Part shown: positions 9,342-19,900 of the stretch, one piece after another
Layout of the letters: each line of letters starts with the position of its first letter
How positions within the stretch are numbered: the stretch's first letter is position 1
NCBI GenBank assembly: GCA_046483315.1
Contig: JAWODJ010000058.1
Coordinates: forward strand, 124,001-188,000
Source: PXAP01 sp046483315
Lineage (GTDB): Bacteria; Bacteroidota; Bacteroidia; Bacteroidales; PUMT01
Reading direction: 5' to 3'
DNA: 64,000 nucleotides
Translations under genes and position numbers: made by a program
The notes under the pieces: generated by a model
Database searches by the model: none
The model's input: only the letters and a program-made list of their open reading frames with translations
Told to the model about the DNA's origin: nothing

Positions 9342-9890
9342 TTAATTGGTTTTTAACATATTTTCAATCTTTTTCGCTGCATGATGGTATGAAGCCTTAA
9401 GTGCCCCGACAGAGGTGTCGAGTATCCCGGCCATATCTTCATACTTCATTTCATCAAAATATCGCATATTGAATACAAGTCTTTGTTTTTCCGGCAGTTT
9501 AAGTATTGCTTTCTGCAATCTGAGCTGTAACTCCTCACCGTTAAAATAGCTGTCTCCCTCAAGACCTGAACTGAGCTCTTTTTCCACATCTACCATGGGA
9601 ATAAAGTATTTCTTGCGTTTTTCCTTAAGGAAGGACAAAGCTTCATTGGTGGCAATCCGGTAGAGCCAGGTGTAAAGCTGCGACTCTTCCCTGAAGTTTT
9701 CAAGTCCTTTCCATGCTTTCATAAATGTGTTCTGAAGAAGATCATCGGTATCGTCGTGAACTATTATCATTTTCCTGATGTGCCAGTAAAGCCTTTCCTG
9801 GTATTTCCTTACTATTATGTTAAAGGCGTAATTCTTCTGATCCGGGTTGCGGAATAATGAAAGCAACTCCCTGTCGCTGTGATCCTGCAT
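9342..9890 (-). CDS. ECF-family RNA polymerase sigma factor
   Basis: This 182-residue protein has the two ECF domains. Region 2 runs from about residue 22 to 95, with YQERLYWHIRKM, DDTDDLLQNTFMKAWKGL and TWLYRIATNEALSFL. Region 4 runs from about 125 to 180, with LPEKQRLVFNMRYFDEMKYE and a recognition helix GALKASYHHAAKKIE. It would direct RNA polymerase to a specific promoter set, probably for envelope stress given its two downstream neighbours. It is the first gene of a three-gene minus-strand group. Starting at ATG 9888-9890 gives the usual ECF length. Confidence 0.9.
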   Translation of the reverse strand: MQDHSDRELLSLFRNPDQKNYAFNIIVRKYQERLYWHIRKMIIVHDDTDDLLQNTFMKAWKGLENFREESQLYTWLYRIATNEALSFLKEKRKKYFIPMVDVEKELSSGLEGDSYFNGEELQLRLQKAILKLPEKQRLVFNMRYFDEMKYEDMAGILDTSVGALKASYHHAAKKIENMLKTN

Positions 9891-10023
9891 TGATTCAGTA
9901 TTGAACGGAAATTATCAAGGTATAAGCTTTTGATGGATATACTCCTGAAAGGTTTAATCTGCAGCCCTGAAAAACCGGTGAAGATATCCGGTATCGGGTT
10001 TTTTTCAATACCGGCTGTGGCAG

Positions 10024-12087
10024 TTACTGCTGTTTCTGCCTCTGTGTATACTCCTTAAGATAAATATCAACCTCTCTCAATACGTTTTCAGGAGTAAATC
10101 CGAATTTCTCATCCAGTACCCCTGCAGGAGCGGAATAACCAAAGTGGTCAAGTCCGAATACTTTTCCGGCATGTCCTACTACCTGCTGAAGAACCGATGG
10201 AAGTCCGGCTGTCAGTCCGAATACAGGCTTTCCCGGTGGTATTACTCCTTCCCGGTATTCGGGGGATTGCTTTTTGAACAATCTGTTCGAAATCAGGGAT
10301 ACAACCCTGATTTTAAGATTTTTTTCTGATCTGAGTAAATCGGCTCCTTCCACAAGGGTTGATACTTCTGAGCCACTACCAACCAGGATTATGTCAGGCT
10401 CTCCCTTATCATCCTGAACAATATATGCACCTTTACGGGCGCTCAGAGCTTCTTCAAACCTGTTCCCTGATCCGGTTGCAGGAATGTCTTTAATATTCTG
10501 TCTTGACAGAATCAGGGCGGTGGGTGTAAGAGTGTTTTCCATAGCCATCTTCCATGCAACTGTCGTTTCTGCAGCATCGGCGGGACGAAGAACAAGCATT
10601 GAGGGTTCTCCGGAGTGGTTATTCAGTTCCTCCATAAGGCGTATCTGTGCCTCATGTTCAACCGGCTGGTGTGTTGGTCCGTCTTCCCCGACCCTGAATG
10701 CATCGTGGGTCCATATATATTTTACAGGAAGCTCCATAAGTGCGGCCAGCCTGACGGCAGGTTTCATATAGTCTGAGAAAACAAAAAAGGTTCCGATAGC
10801 GGGAATAACACCCCCGTGCAAAGCCATACCATTTGCAATGGCGGCCATGGAGAGTTCTGATACTCCTGCATGCAGAAATGAGCCACTGAAATCACCTTTG
10901 CAGAAGGCTTTGGATGCCTTGAGAAAACTGTCGGTCTTGTCACTATTGGCCAGATCGGCAGAGGCCACTACCAGGTTTTCGACAGACATGGCAAAATGTT
11001 CAAGTACTGTGCCCGAGGCAGCCCTGGAGGCAACATCCGGTTTTTGCTTTATTTTTGAATAATCTGTGTTACCTGCTTTACCTGAAAGAAAATACTTAAG
11101 CTTCCGGGAAAGTTCAGGATTTTCTTTTTCCCATTTTTCCTGCTCTTTTCTTTTTGATGTTGCCCTGTTGATTTTTTCTTTCATTATATCCCGGTAATGT
11201 TGCCCGACTTCTTTGAAAACCATAAAGGGGCTGTCCGGATCTCCTCCCAGATTGGCTATACTCTTTTTAAAATCAGCTCCGGCAGATGAGAGGGGCTGCC
11301 CGTGAGTGGATGGCTGCCTTTCAAATGGTTCATTCTCACCTGTAACCGTTCCCTTTCCCATTATGGTTTTGCCAATTATCAGAAAGGGTTTATCCTTTTC
11401 ATTACTGGCATTTTTCAGGGCATGCCTTATCTCATCCTGATCGTTTCCATTAATTGTCATGACCCTCCAGCCCCAGGCTTCATATTTTTTGGCGGTATCT
11501 TCGCAGGTAACCACTTTTGTTTCGGTGGATAACTGAATATCGTTTGCATCGTAGAACATTATGAGGTTGCTGAGGCCCAGAAAGCCAGCGATCCTTCCCG
11601 CCCCCTGCGATATCTCTTCCTGGATTCCCCCATCGGAAATAAAGGTGTAGGTTTTATGAGTGATCCATTCGCCAAACCGGGCAGCAAGAAAACGTTCGGC
11701 TATGGCAGCTCCTACTGCTATAGCATGCCCCTGTCCGAGAGGTCCGGAAGTGTTTTCTATGCCACGTGCAGTGTCTCTTTCCGGATGGCCGGGAGTCGGG
11801 CTTCCCCACTGACGGAAATTCTTCAGGTCTTCAAGGCTGTAATGACCTGTAAGGCAAAGCACCGAATACAGCATAGGGGACATATGTCCGGGGTCAAGAA
11901 AAAAACGGTCGCGTAGAAACCAGTTCATATCGGAAGGATCGAAGTTCAGGAATTCGGTATAGAGGATATTTATAAAATCAGCACCTCCCATGGCTCCTCC
12001 CGGATGTCCCGATTTTGCTTTTTCAACCATTGCAGCGGACAGGATACGGATATTGTCAGAGGCTTTGTTTACCAGTTTTTTGTTCAT
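10024..12087 (-). CDS. tkt: Transketolase
   Basis: This 687-residue cytosolic enzyme of the pentose phosphate pathway moves two-carbon units between sugar phosphates using thiamine diphosphate and Mg2+. The order is TPP-binding domain (residues about 1-330: SGHPGGAMGGADF, then SDGGIQEEISQGAG and the DAND end of the TPP motif), pyrimidine domain (about 355-525, with EDGPTHQPVEHEA), and C-terminal domain (about 545-675). The SDG variant of the usual GDG is common in Bacteroidota homologues. It is a single full-length chain, transcribed alone and divergent from ychF across a 203-base spacer. Confidence 0.96.
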   Translation of the reverse strand: MNKKLVNKASDNIRILSAAMVEKAKSGHPGGAMGGADFINILYTEFLNFDPSDMNWFLRDRFFLDPGHMSPMLYSVLCLTGHYSLEDLKNFRQWGSPTPGHPERDTARGIENTSGPLGQGHAIAVGAAIAERFLAARFGEWITHKTYTFISDGGIQEEISQGAGRIAGFLGLSNLIMFYDANDIQLSTETKVVTCEDTAKKYEAWGWRVMTINGNDQDEIRHALKNASNEKDKPFLIIGKTIMGKGTVTGENEPFERQPSTHGQPLSSAGADFKKSIANLGGDPDSPFMVFKEVGQHYRDIMKEKINRATSKRKEQEKWEKENPELSRKLKYFLSGKAGNTDYSKIKQKPDVASRAASGTVLEHFAMSVENLVVASADLANSDKTDSFLKASKAFCKGDFSGSFLHAGVSELSMAAIANGMALHGGVIPAIGTFFVFSDYMKPAVRLAALMELPVKYIWTHDAFRVGEDGPTHQPVEHEAQIRLMEELNNHSGEPSMLVLRPADAAETTVAWKMAMENTLTPTALILSRQNIKDIPATGSGNRFEEALSARKGAYIVQDDKGEPDIILVGSGSEVSTLVEGADLLRSEKNLKIRVVSLISNRLFKKQSPEYREGVIPPGKPVFGLTAGLPSVLQQVVGHAGKVFGLDHFGYSAPAGVLDEKFGFTPENVLREVDIYLKEYTQRQKQQ

Positions 12088-12251
12088 TCTGAAATTATTT
12101 TGCGCCGGTTAGATAATTAGTATGTAAAAATAACTTTTTCATCAGATTTATGAACCGGTTTACAAGGTTTTTTTGATTTTTCCTTTTATAAAACCTGCTG
12201 AATTTTGCTGTTCTTTGTTGCGGGCAATAGAAATATTCCGGTTAAAAAAAG

Positions 12252-12259
12252 TAATTTTG
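12252..12259 (+). promoter_or_regulatory. Putative Bacteroidota promoter -7 element for ychF
   Basis: The octamer TAATTTTG matches the Bacteroidota housekeeping -7 consensus TAnnTTTG and lies 31 bases before the ychF ATG. I cannot find a TTG -33 box at the usual 19-base spacing, so the call rests on one element plus position. Confidence 0.4.
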
Positions 12260-12290
12260 CAGTTTATATCATCATACACCTTTTCAGGGA

Positions 12291-13388
12291 ATGGCTTTAC
12301 AGTGCGGAATAATAGGGCTTACCAATTCAGGGAAGACTACCCTGTTCAATTGTATGTCAAATACAAGGGCAGAGTCATCAACTTCTGCTTTCAATGCCAC
12401 AAAATCAAATATCGGGATGGTTCGTGTTCCTGATAACAGGTTGTATGAGCTTGCAAAATTGCAACCCACCCGGAAGATCGTACATACCACAATTGAATTT
12501 GTTGATATTCCCGGACTGGCAAAGGGTGCCAGCCTGGGCGCGGGGGTAGGCAACAAATTTCTTGCCGATATCAGGAATACAGATGCCCTGATACATGTTC
12601 TCCGCTGCTTTGATGATGAAGCTCTGCCGCATATTGACGGATCCGTTAACCCTGTCAGGGATATGGAAACGGTTGACCTTGAGCTACAGGTAAGAGATCT
12701 GGAGTCGGTTGATAAAAAGATTGTGAAAACCGAAAAACTGGTTAAGGCGGGAGATAAGGCTGCAGGCAAAACACTTGAGGTTCTTTCTGTATACAAACAG
12801 CACCTGGAGTCATTCCGGTCAGCACGTTCGGTCAGGGTTGATGAAAAAGACAAGCAGCATGTATCAGATCTTTCCCTGCTTTCGGCCAAACCTGTTATCT
12901 ATATTTGTAATGTTGATGAAGCTTCTGCCGTGAGTGGAAATAAATTCTCCCGGCAGGTTGAACAGGCACTGGAAGGAGAGGATGCGGAAGTTTTAATTGT
13001 GGCTGCCGGTGTGGAAGCTGATATTGCAGAACTCGAGAATGAAGAAGACAGGGTTGATTTTTTAAATGATGCCGGTTTGTCAGAGCCTGGTGTGAACAAG
13101 CTGATAAGGGCTGCCTACAGGTTACTGGATCTTCACACTTTTTTCACTGTCGGACCCAAAGAGATCAGGGCATGGACAATATCAGGAGGTATGACTGCCC
13201 CTCAGGCGGCAGGTGTTATACATAGCGATATGGAGAGAGGTTTTATACGTGCCGAGGTTATCAGATATAACGATTTTATAGCTCTCGGTTCTGAAGCGGC
13301 GTGCAGGGAAAAAGGCAAACTTTCAATTGAGGGCAGAAACTATGTTGTAAAGGACGGAGATTTATTAAATATTCGGTTCAATGTTTAA
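12291..13388 (+). CDS. ychF: YchF/OLA1-type redox-regulated ATPase
   Basis: This 365-residue Obg-family P-loop protein binds the ribosome and prefers ATP to GTP. G1 is GLTNSGKTTLF (residues about 9-19), G3 is VDIPGLAKGAS, and the G4 position reads NVDE instead of NKxD, which explains ATP preference in this family. A coiled-coil insert (about 120-190) and a C-terminal TGS domain (about 280-363) follow in the usual order. The length is normal. It is followed after 35 bases by the M14 peptidase gene on the same strand, with no functional link evident. Confidence 0.95.
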   Translation: MALQCGIIGLTNSGKTTLFNCMSNTRAESSTSAFNATKSNIGMVRVPDNRLYELAKLQPTRKIVHTTIEFVDIPGLAKGASLGAGVGNKFLADIRNTDALIHVLRCFDDEALPHIDGSVNPVRDMETVDLELQVRDLESVDKKIVKTEKLVKAGDKAAGKTLEVLSVYKQHLESFRSARSVRVDEKDKQHVSDLSLLSAKPVIYICNVDEASAVSGNKFSRQVEQALEGEDAEVLIVAAGVEADIAELENEEDRVDFLNDAGLSEPGVNKLIRAAYRLLDLHTFFTVGPKEIRAWTISGGMTAPQAAGVIHSDMERGFIRAEVIRYNDFIALGSEAACREKGKLSIEGRNYVVKDGDLLNIRFNV

Positions 13389-13423
13389 TGCCCGGAGGCT
13401 TTTATTAACAGGATAGTTTCAGT

Positions 13424-15184
13424 ATGAAGGGGTTTACGCTTAAGTTCGGTACCTGTCTCATTTTTATTATAGCGTCCGTAATATCTTCGGCTGCCCGGGA
13501 TGGCTTTGTTAATGATACAACAATGGCCTGTAAATATCTGCGGGAAAGGGGAGAGGTATATTTTAGTTTCAAAGTGTCGCACGAAGAGATCAGCCGCTTC
13601 AGTTTAATCGTATCTGTTGATAATTATAAAGATGGCCTGGTATATGCATATGCCAACAAAAAAGAATTTGAGGCTTTCCTGGATGAATCTTTGGAGTTCA
13701 CGGTTTACACTCCGCCGGGCGGGTGGTACAGGGATAAGCTCCCCTTAGAAAAAGAATTTGTAAGGGAAGATAATTCCGTTAAAGGTGAATGGGACTATTA
13801 TCCTACATATACGGGTTATGTTGAAATGATGCAAGGTTGGGCAGATGATTATCCCGAACTGTGCGAATATATTGATGCAGGTAAGAGTGTGCAGGGGAGA
13901 AGTATTTTATTCATGAAAATTACGGGAAATAAAGATTATGATGATCCGAAACCCCGGTTCATGTATTCTTCAACCATGCATGGTGATGAGACGGTAGGTT
14001 ATATTCTTATGCTGAGACTTATTGAGCATCTTCTTGAAAACTATCCTGACGATCGTCAGATTGAACTATTACTTGATAATATTGAGATATGGATAAATCC
14101 GCTTGCTAATCCCGATGGAACATATTATGGCGATGATTATGAAACTATTGAGACACCCAAAAGGTACAATGCAAATAATGCAGATCTGAACAGGAATTTT
14201 CCTGCTCTGGATGAACCTGATTACACAACCGGCAACCGGCAACCCGAAACAGTTATTATGATGGATATGATGGAGGCAAAAATGTTCAGTTTGTCAGCTA
14301 ATATGCACGGGGGCGCAGAGGTAATGAACTATCCCTGGGATTACTGGGAAAGAAGACATGCCGATAATGACTGGTTTGAGTATATTTGCCGGGAGTATGC
14401 CGATACGGCCCAACATTACAGTCCTTCCGGATATATGACTTTCCTTGGAGGCGTTACAAACGGTTATGACTGGTACTCAATTTCAGGGGGAAGGCAGGAT
14501 TATGTAACCTATTATACCGGGGGGAGGGAAGTTACCATGGAGATAAGTGAACAAAAACATCCGCCTCCAGGTGCATTGCCTGATTACTGGGAATATAACA
14601 GGCAGGCCCTTTTAAATTACATGGAACAAACCATGTTCGGAATAAGAGGCAGGATAAGTGATGCTGTTACCGGTGAAGCTTTGAAAGCAAAGGTGGAAAT
14701 TTTGTCATATGATACTGATTCTTCCTGTGTTTTTACCGATGAATCGACCGGTTGGTATTTCAGGTTGTTGAAGCAGGATAGTTATGACATAAGAATCACA
14801 TCTGAAGGATATTACAGCGATACAGTAAGAAGTTTTCCGGTGGAAGACCGGGTTATGAGCAGGCTTGATGTGCAGCTTGAGCCGGTTTTTACAGGCAGCC
14901 GTCTTTCCGATCCTTCTGAAAAGATATTGATTAATATCTTTCCGGTACCTTCCGGCAATATGATCAATTTAAGTATTGATTTACCGGTAACTTCCCGGGT
15001 GGAGATATTTCTTTATGATAATACGGGAAGGAGAATCAAATTGTTTTACAGGGGGCTAGTTGAGGGTGGAGGTGAAATTCTCTCCTTTGATACCGCCGGA
15101 ATACCTTCGGGGGTATATATAATGAGTATTAAACATAACAACTCACTCGTAAGCAGAAAAATTTTAATTGTGAAAGCCCCATGA
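13424..15184 (+). CDS. Secreted M14 zinc carboxypeptidase with T9SS sorting domain
   Basis: This 586-residue exported protein has, in order, a signal peptide (residues 1-25), an N-terminal prodomain-like region, an M14 catalytic domain (about 125-400), a carboxypeptidase regulatory-like beta-sandwich (about 405-485) and a C-terminal type IX secretion sorting domain (about 500-586). The zinc ligands are H186 and E189 (STMHGDETVGY) and H295 (NMHGGAEVMNYPWD). R257 in NADLNRNFP is the substrate-carboxylate arginine type, and E373 in VTMEISEQK is the catalytic glutamate. The tail ends in GVYIMSIKHNNSLVSRKIL, typical of the type A signal. It probably digests peptides outside the cell, attached by the T9SS. 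Confidence 0.92.
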   Translation: MKGFTLKFGTCLIFIIASVISSAARDGFVNDTTMACKYLRERGEVYFSFKVSHEEISRFSLIVSVDNYKDGLVYAYANKKEFEAFLDESLEFTVYTPPGGWYRDKLPLEKEFVREDNSVKGEWDYYPTYTGYVEMMQGWADDYPELCEYIDAGKSVQGRSILFMKITGNKDYDDPKPRFMYSSTMHGDETVGYILMLRLIEHLLENYPDDRQIELLLDNIEIWINPLANPDGTYYGDDYETIETPKRYNANNADLNRNFPALDEPDYTTGNRQPETVIMMDMMEAKMFSLSANMHGGAEVMNYPWDYWERRHADNDWFEYICREYADTAQHYSPSGYMTFLGGVTNGYDWYSISGGRQDYVTYYTGGREVTMEISEQKHPPPGALPDYWEYNRQALLNYMEQTMFGIRGRISDAVTGEALKAKVEILSYDTDSSCVFTDESTGWYFRLLKQDSYDIRITSEGYYSDTVRSFPVEDRVMSRLDVQLEPVFTGSRLSDPSEKILINIFPVPSGNMINLSIDLPVTSRVEIFLYDNTGRRIKLFYRGLVEGGGEILSFDTAGIPSGVYIMSIKHNNSLVSRKILIVKAP

Positions 15185-15302
15185 GCTGGCGTGCACAAAA
15201 TGACATGAATTTGTAACACATTGTTAAACAACAGGCTAACTATACTTTATACGAATGACGAACCGGAAATAATGTTCAGGTATTCCGGTATGTTTTTTTA
15301 TT

Positions 15303-16955
15303 ATGATATTGAATATGTTACAGGATAATAGTGCAACTCTTTGTTCAAGGTTTATAATAGTTTTTTCGGTTACGGTTTTTTCTTTATGTTTTCCCCCTTC
15401 TTCCGGTTATGCTAAAGTATTAACCGACGATTCCCCCGATCTGATTGTGGGTATAGTTGTGGAAAATATGCGCTATGATTACCTTTCAAGGATGTGGGAC
15501 CAGTTCGGCGATGACGGGTTCAGAAAACTTGTGTCGGAAGGAAGCTCATTTGCCAATGCACGTTATGATTATATTGTTAACCAGTCATCTGCCGGTTATG
15601 CAACCATTTTCACCGGGGCTAATCCGTCTGCACACGGAATAATAGCTGACAGCTGGTATGACAGGCTTAAAGAGGAAATACAGACCGGGGTGTTTGATGA
15701 TAATGTATTTGCAGTTGGAGGATCATTTGCAAATGGCATGCGTTCGCCGGAAAGGATGCTGACCGGCACTTTTGGTGATGAATTGCGTATGGCGAGTGAT
15801 TTCAGATCAAGGGTTTATTCTGTGTCCCTGAATGATGCAGCTGCTGTTTTATCCGGAGGTTTTTCAGCTAATGCTGCATGGTGGTTTGATGATATTACAG
15901 GTATGTGGATGACCAGCAGTTTCTATATTGATTCTTTGCCTTTATGGGTCAGGGAATTCAATTCTGGAAAGCTGCCCGATATTTACCTGGACAGGATATG
16001 GGAGCCTGAGCTTCCCTTTTCTTCATATTTCGGAATCGGGAAAAATGATACCCCCGGCACTTTCAGATATGATCTCAGGCGTATGTGGAGAAGGCATGGT
16101 GATTATGGCATCATACGTTCGGTTCCTCAAGGAAATACATTTACCAAGGATTTTGCATTAAACCTTATAGTAAATGAGCAGTTGGGTAAGAACGGCAATA
16201 CCGATCTGATAATAATCGGTTTTTCCGCAACTTCTGAAATTGGCCGGCATTATGGCAATTTTTCGGCAGAACTTCAGGATGCCTATCTGAAACTGGATGG
16301 TGATATAGCTCATTTACTCGAATTTCTGGATGATCATTCAGGAAGATCCAATGTCCTTGTTTTTATGACTTCTGATAAGGCTTCTGCCTACCCGCCATCA
16401 TATAACCGCTCTGCCCGTCTACCCGGAGGAACATTTAGTCCCGGTATGGCCGTTTCTCTGCTTCGGTCTTATATGGATATAAATTACGGACAGGCAGATT
16501 GGGTCAGTTTTTATAATGCCGGCATGATTTATCTTAATCATAAGCTGATAGAAGACAACAAAATTTCTCTCGATGATATACAAAACCGGGCCTCCAGGTT
16601 TCTGAACCAGTTTTCAGGCGTGGCCGGAACTGTAACGGAGGATGTGTTGCGCAGAAATTATTTTTCAGGAGGAATGACTGCCAGAATCCAGTCGGGTTTC
16701 CATTCCGGGCGTTCGGGAGATATAATGATTTATCTGCGGCAGGGCTGGCATGAAAGGAGCTTGTCGGGGGATCAGTTGAGCCTGATCTCTTACGACCAGC
16801 ATGTACCGCTTGTATTTTACGGATGGAATATAGAAAGTAACAATTTCAAAAGGGAGGTTGGTGTGACCGATATTGCCCCTACCATCTCCCTTTTATTAAA
16901 TATTCCCATACCACCGTTTGCTACGGGCAAGCCAGTTAAGGAACTTGTACATTAA
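15303..16955 (+). CDS. PafA-like alkaline-phosphatase-fold protein, probably catalytically dead
   Basis: This 550-residue protein has an N-terminal hydrophobic export segment (about residues 17-36) and aligns over its whole length with PafA-type phosphatases of Bacteroidota. The conserved scaffold is present (LIVGIVVENMRYDYL, GANPSAHGII, NAAWWFDDITG, HVPLVFYGW). Many catalytic positions differ from the PafA pattern as I know it. The first metal Asp is E54, and the SLKDR phosphate-binding pair reads N177/A179. The Asp and His of the STDxxGH motif read S311 and R315, and the second His of the xDH motif is K359. Ser95/96 sits at the nucleophile position and H500 is kept. The fold is firm. Loss of activity is inferred. 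Confidence 0.8.
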   Translation: MILNMLQDNSATLCSRFIIVFSVTVFSLCFPPSSGYAKVLTDDSPDLIVGIVVENMRYDYLSRMWDQFGDDGFRKLVSEGSSFANARYDYIVNQSSAGYATIFTGANPSAHGIIADSWYDRLKEEIQTGVFDDNVFAVGGSFANGMRSPERMLTGTFGDELRMASDFRSRVYSVSLNDAAAVLSGGFSANAAWWFDDITGMWMTSSFYIDSLPLWVREFNSGKLPDIYLDRIWEPELPFSSYFGIGKNDTPGTFRYDLRRMWRRHGDYGIIRSVPQGNTFTKDFALNLIVNEQLGKNGNTDLIIIGFSATSEIGRHYGNFSAELQDAYLKLDGDIAHLLEFLDDHSGRSNVLVFMTSDKASAYPPSYNRSARLPGGTFSPGMAVSLLRSYMDINYGQADWVSFYNAGMIYLNHKLIEDNKISLDDIQNRASRFLNQFSGVAGTVTEDVLRRNYFSGGMTARIQSGFHSGRSGDIMIYLRQGWHERSLSGDQLSLISYDQHVPLVFYGWNIESNNFKREVGVTDIAPTISLLLNIPIPPFATGKPVKELVH

Positions 16956-16989
16956 ACCTGTTCAGCAGGCAGACCCTGGCACCGGTATT

Positions 16990-19900
16990 TTACCAGCCGG
17001 GGATGAAGTTAATTCCGAACACCCCTGATCTGATTCCTTCCCTCTGGAAAGGGAGAGCATAATATGGCTCGAGTATTAATGCGCCGAAAAGATTAACTCT
17101 CAGGGAAACACCAGTGCTGAAAAACGGGAAGCGCCTGTCTGTGCTAAAATTATTTATATCAAGAGTGGGCCTGGTATTTTCTGTCCATGCCACCCCTGCA
17201 TCAAAAAACAGCGCCAGCTCGGTAAACAAAAATCCCGATTTGATAACTGCAAGCTGCTCGGGGCCGGTGAATGGCAGTCTGATTTCAATATTTGCAACTG
17301 CTATCCTGCTTCCGATAAGATCATTTATCGAAAAATCCCTGCTATTCAGAACCTGCTGCAACTGATTTGACCCGTACCCTCTTAGAAAGCTGTACCTGGG
17401 ATCTCCCAGGTAGAGTGGATAAAAAATATTTCTTTCCTCCGCAGTGGGGCCGTAACGTCCGCTATGATAAAGCCTTAGTGCAAAGCTGAGTGGATTCTGG
17501 AAATAGTAATGCCTGTAATCTGTCAGTACCTCAAAAAACTTGACCTGGCCGAAATACTTGCTGCCCTGCACCCTGTACCTTTGCCCCCTCATTGGCGAGG
17601 CCATGCCAAAATAGGAGTTGTCACCTACATAAGCCAGTTGGGCTCTCCCCAGATTAAAGCCGGGAGGGGTGTCAAGATTTCTGTCTATTGACTGTCCGAG
17701 GTATCTGCCAAATTGGTCATAATAATTGTTATATTTGTCTATGCGGTAATAGTAACGAGCAAATGAAGCCCCTCCCTCAATCCGTCGTGACATGGAGAAT
17801 GGATAATAGGCAAAGCCTGCCAGCTGGTCCTCAAAAATCCTTTGGTTAACCAGTGCATAGTTCAAAATATTCGGGTCATCTGGATGCGGACTCAGTTCCA
17901 TATAGGCAAAACGATAGGGTATATGGGAAAGCGACCCGCCCCACTTGATCTTTCTCTTTTGGTTCAGGTAGTTTCCCATACCGCCAAAATCGTATATCTC
18001 ACCATTTACCATAACAGCTGCAAAGAGCGTTTGATTGCCTAGTATGTCTGAAAAAAGCATATTCACTCCTCCTGCCATACCGGTACCGTAATAACTGCTT
18101 ACTGAAACTCCAACACCGGTATTCCCGATATAATCAAGCTGGAATTTTGGCCTGTAGGGTTGAACATTGAATGAATCAGCATGATATTTTATGTATTTAT
18201 CATTGTCGTCAATATTATTGTCGACTATATTCACAGCAACACGTTGAAAAGGTGGTAAGGTGGCTGCAAGCATATCAACCGTTCCCGGATCAACCTGAAC
18301 TTCACTGAAATCATCGGGCATAGCTGAATATATGGTATGATTGCCGCTCATGTAATACGAATAGGTAATCATTCCCGTTTCCCTGGCAATGCTGATGGCG
18401 GGTGAAAGAGCTGTTATACCACTGATGCCGGTGGGATAATTTGTTGCCCTGTATACATCACTGGTTTCAAAATCATAACGGTACAGGTTCCTGAAACCAT
18501 CACTGTTGGATAGAAAATAAACTGATTGCCCATCTGCCGAAAATACCGGGTTAACGTTATCCGCACCTCTGAATACAGGGAGAACTCGAATTTCATTATT
18601 GTTTTGGGTATCGATATAGCCCAGGTTCATTTTGTAATTTATATTTCCGGAAGGGTCTCCCGGCTGCTTCCTGTCAGTGGCGAAAACAATGTAACGGCCG
18701 TCGGGAGACCATGAGGGGTGAATGTATGAATGGGCGTCATTTGTTATCCCGGTGACCTCTTCTGAGTCAATATCATACAGATAAAGATTGTTCCTTCCCT
18801 TTACAAGACCGGTCATTACCAGATTTTTCCCATCGGGCGACCAGGAAGGATTATTTAAAAATGGTACTCCGGGGATGCTTATTTCCCTGGTTTTGCGTGG
18901 CCGGTTAATGTCGGCAATGAGGATCTGGCTTTCTCCTTTTTTTACGGCAACATATGCAAAATAACGGCTGTCGGGCGACCATGTTCCCATTGATTCAAGA
19001 AAGTTGTATCCGTCAATATCGGTGTCCCTTGTGGAGCTTGTTAATGTCCTGGTTATTTTACCATCTTCGGTACCTGCTATGAACAGATCGAGGGTGAATA
19101 CATTTTTTTCTGAGAAGAATGCCACATATTCGCCATCAGGACTGACAGATGGAGAAACATTCATATTGCCGGCAGTTTCTTCAAAGATTAATTTTCTGCC
19201 CGACATTTCACTGCTGGTGTTCTGCAGCAACTCCTCATAATGCATTCTGAAAGATGACTGCCATATGTCGGAAAATGCGTTAGCCCTCACTTCAAGAACA
19301 TTTTCTATTGCCCTTTCGTATCCCCATTTTGCAGTTTCCCTGAAAAGGGGAGATATTATGGTATCACCCCAGGTTCTGGCAACAAAAGCCCAGAATGCAT
19401 GTCCGTAGCGGTAGGGGAAATATTTGTATCCGGAACTCATCTCCTTCAGGGTGGGGAAGTCGTCGTTAATTATTGCATCACGCATCCACATGGCAGTATT
19501 CGCATCCACACTTCCTATTGATAAATATTCTGCCATCCCCTCAATCATCCATAAAGGCAGATTTCTTAAATTATACATGCCAATAGTATCCTTCCTGAGA
19601 AGCTCGTTAAACTGGAAAGCGTGAACAAGCTCGTGACCCAGCACATGATCGGTCTGGGCATTTGTTTCAAGGACAGGAAAAACAACCCTGTTCTTAAGTG
19701 ATTCGGTAACTCCTCCGGTACCTATACCTATCAGGCCGCTGATAGCTGTGGTTTGCTGGAAATCAGGATGATTCTGATAAATAATCAGAGGATTATGTTC
19801 CTTAATGGTATCATTCAGTGCCCTGGAATGCCGGTAATACCATTTTTCACTCATCCCGGCAATTTCCTGAATCAGGGAATCATCATCAAAGTAATGGTAT

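Noticed and set aside
12284..12889. 201-codon frame antisense to ychF
   Set aside because: The serine- and threonine-rich product is the mirror of a well-supported P-loop gene.
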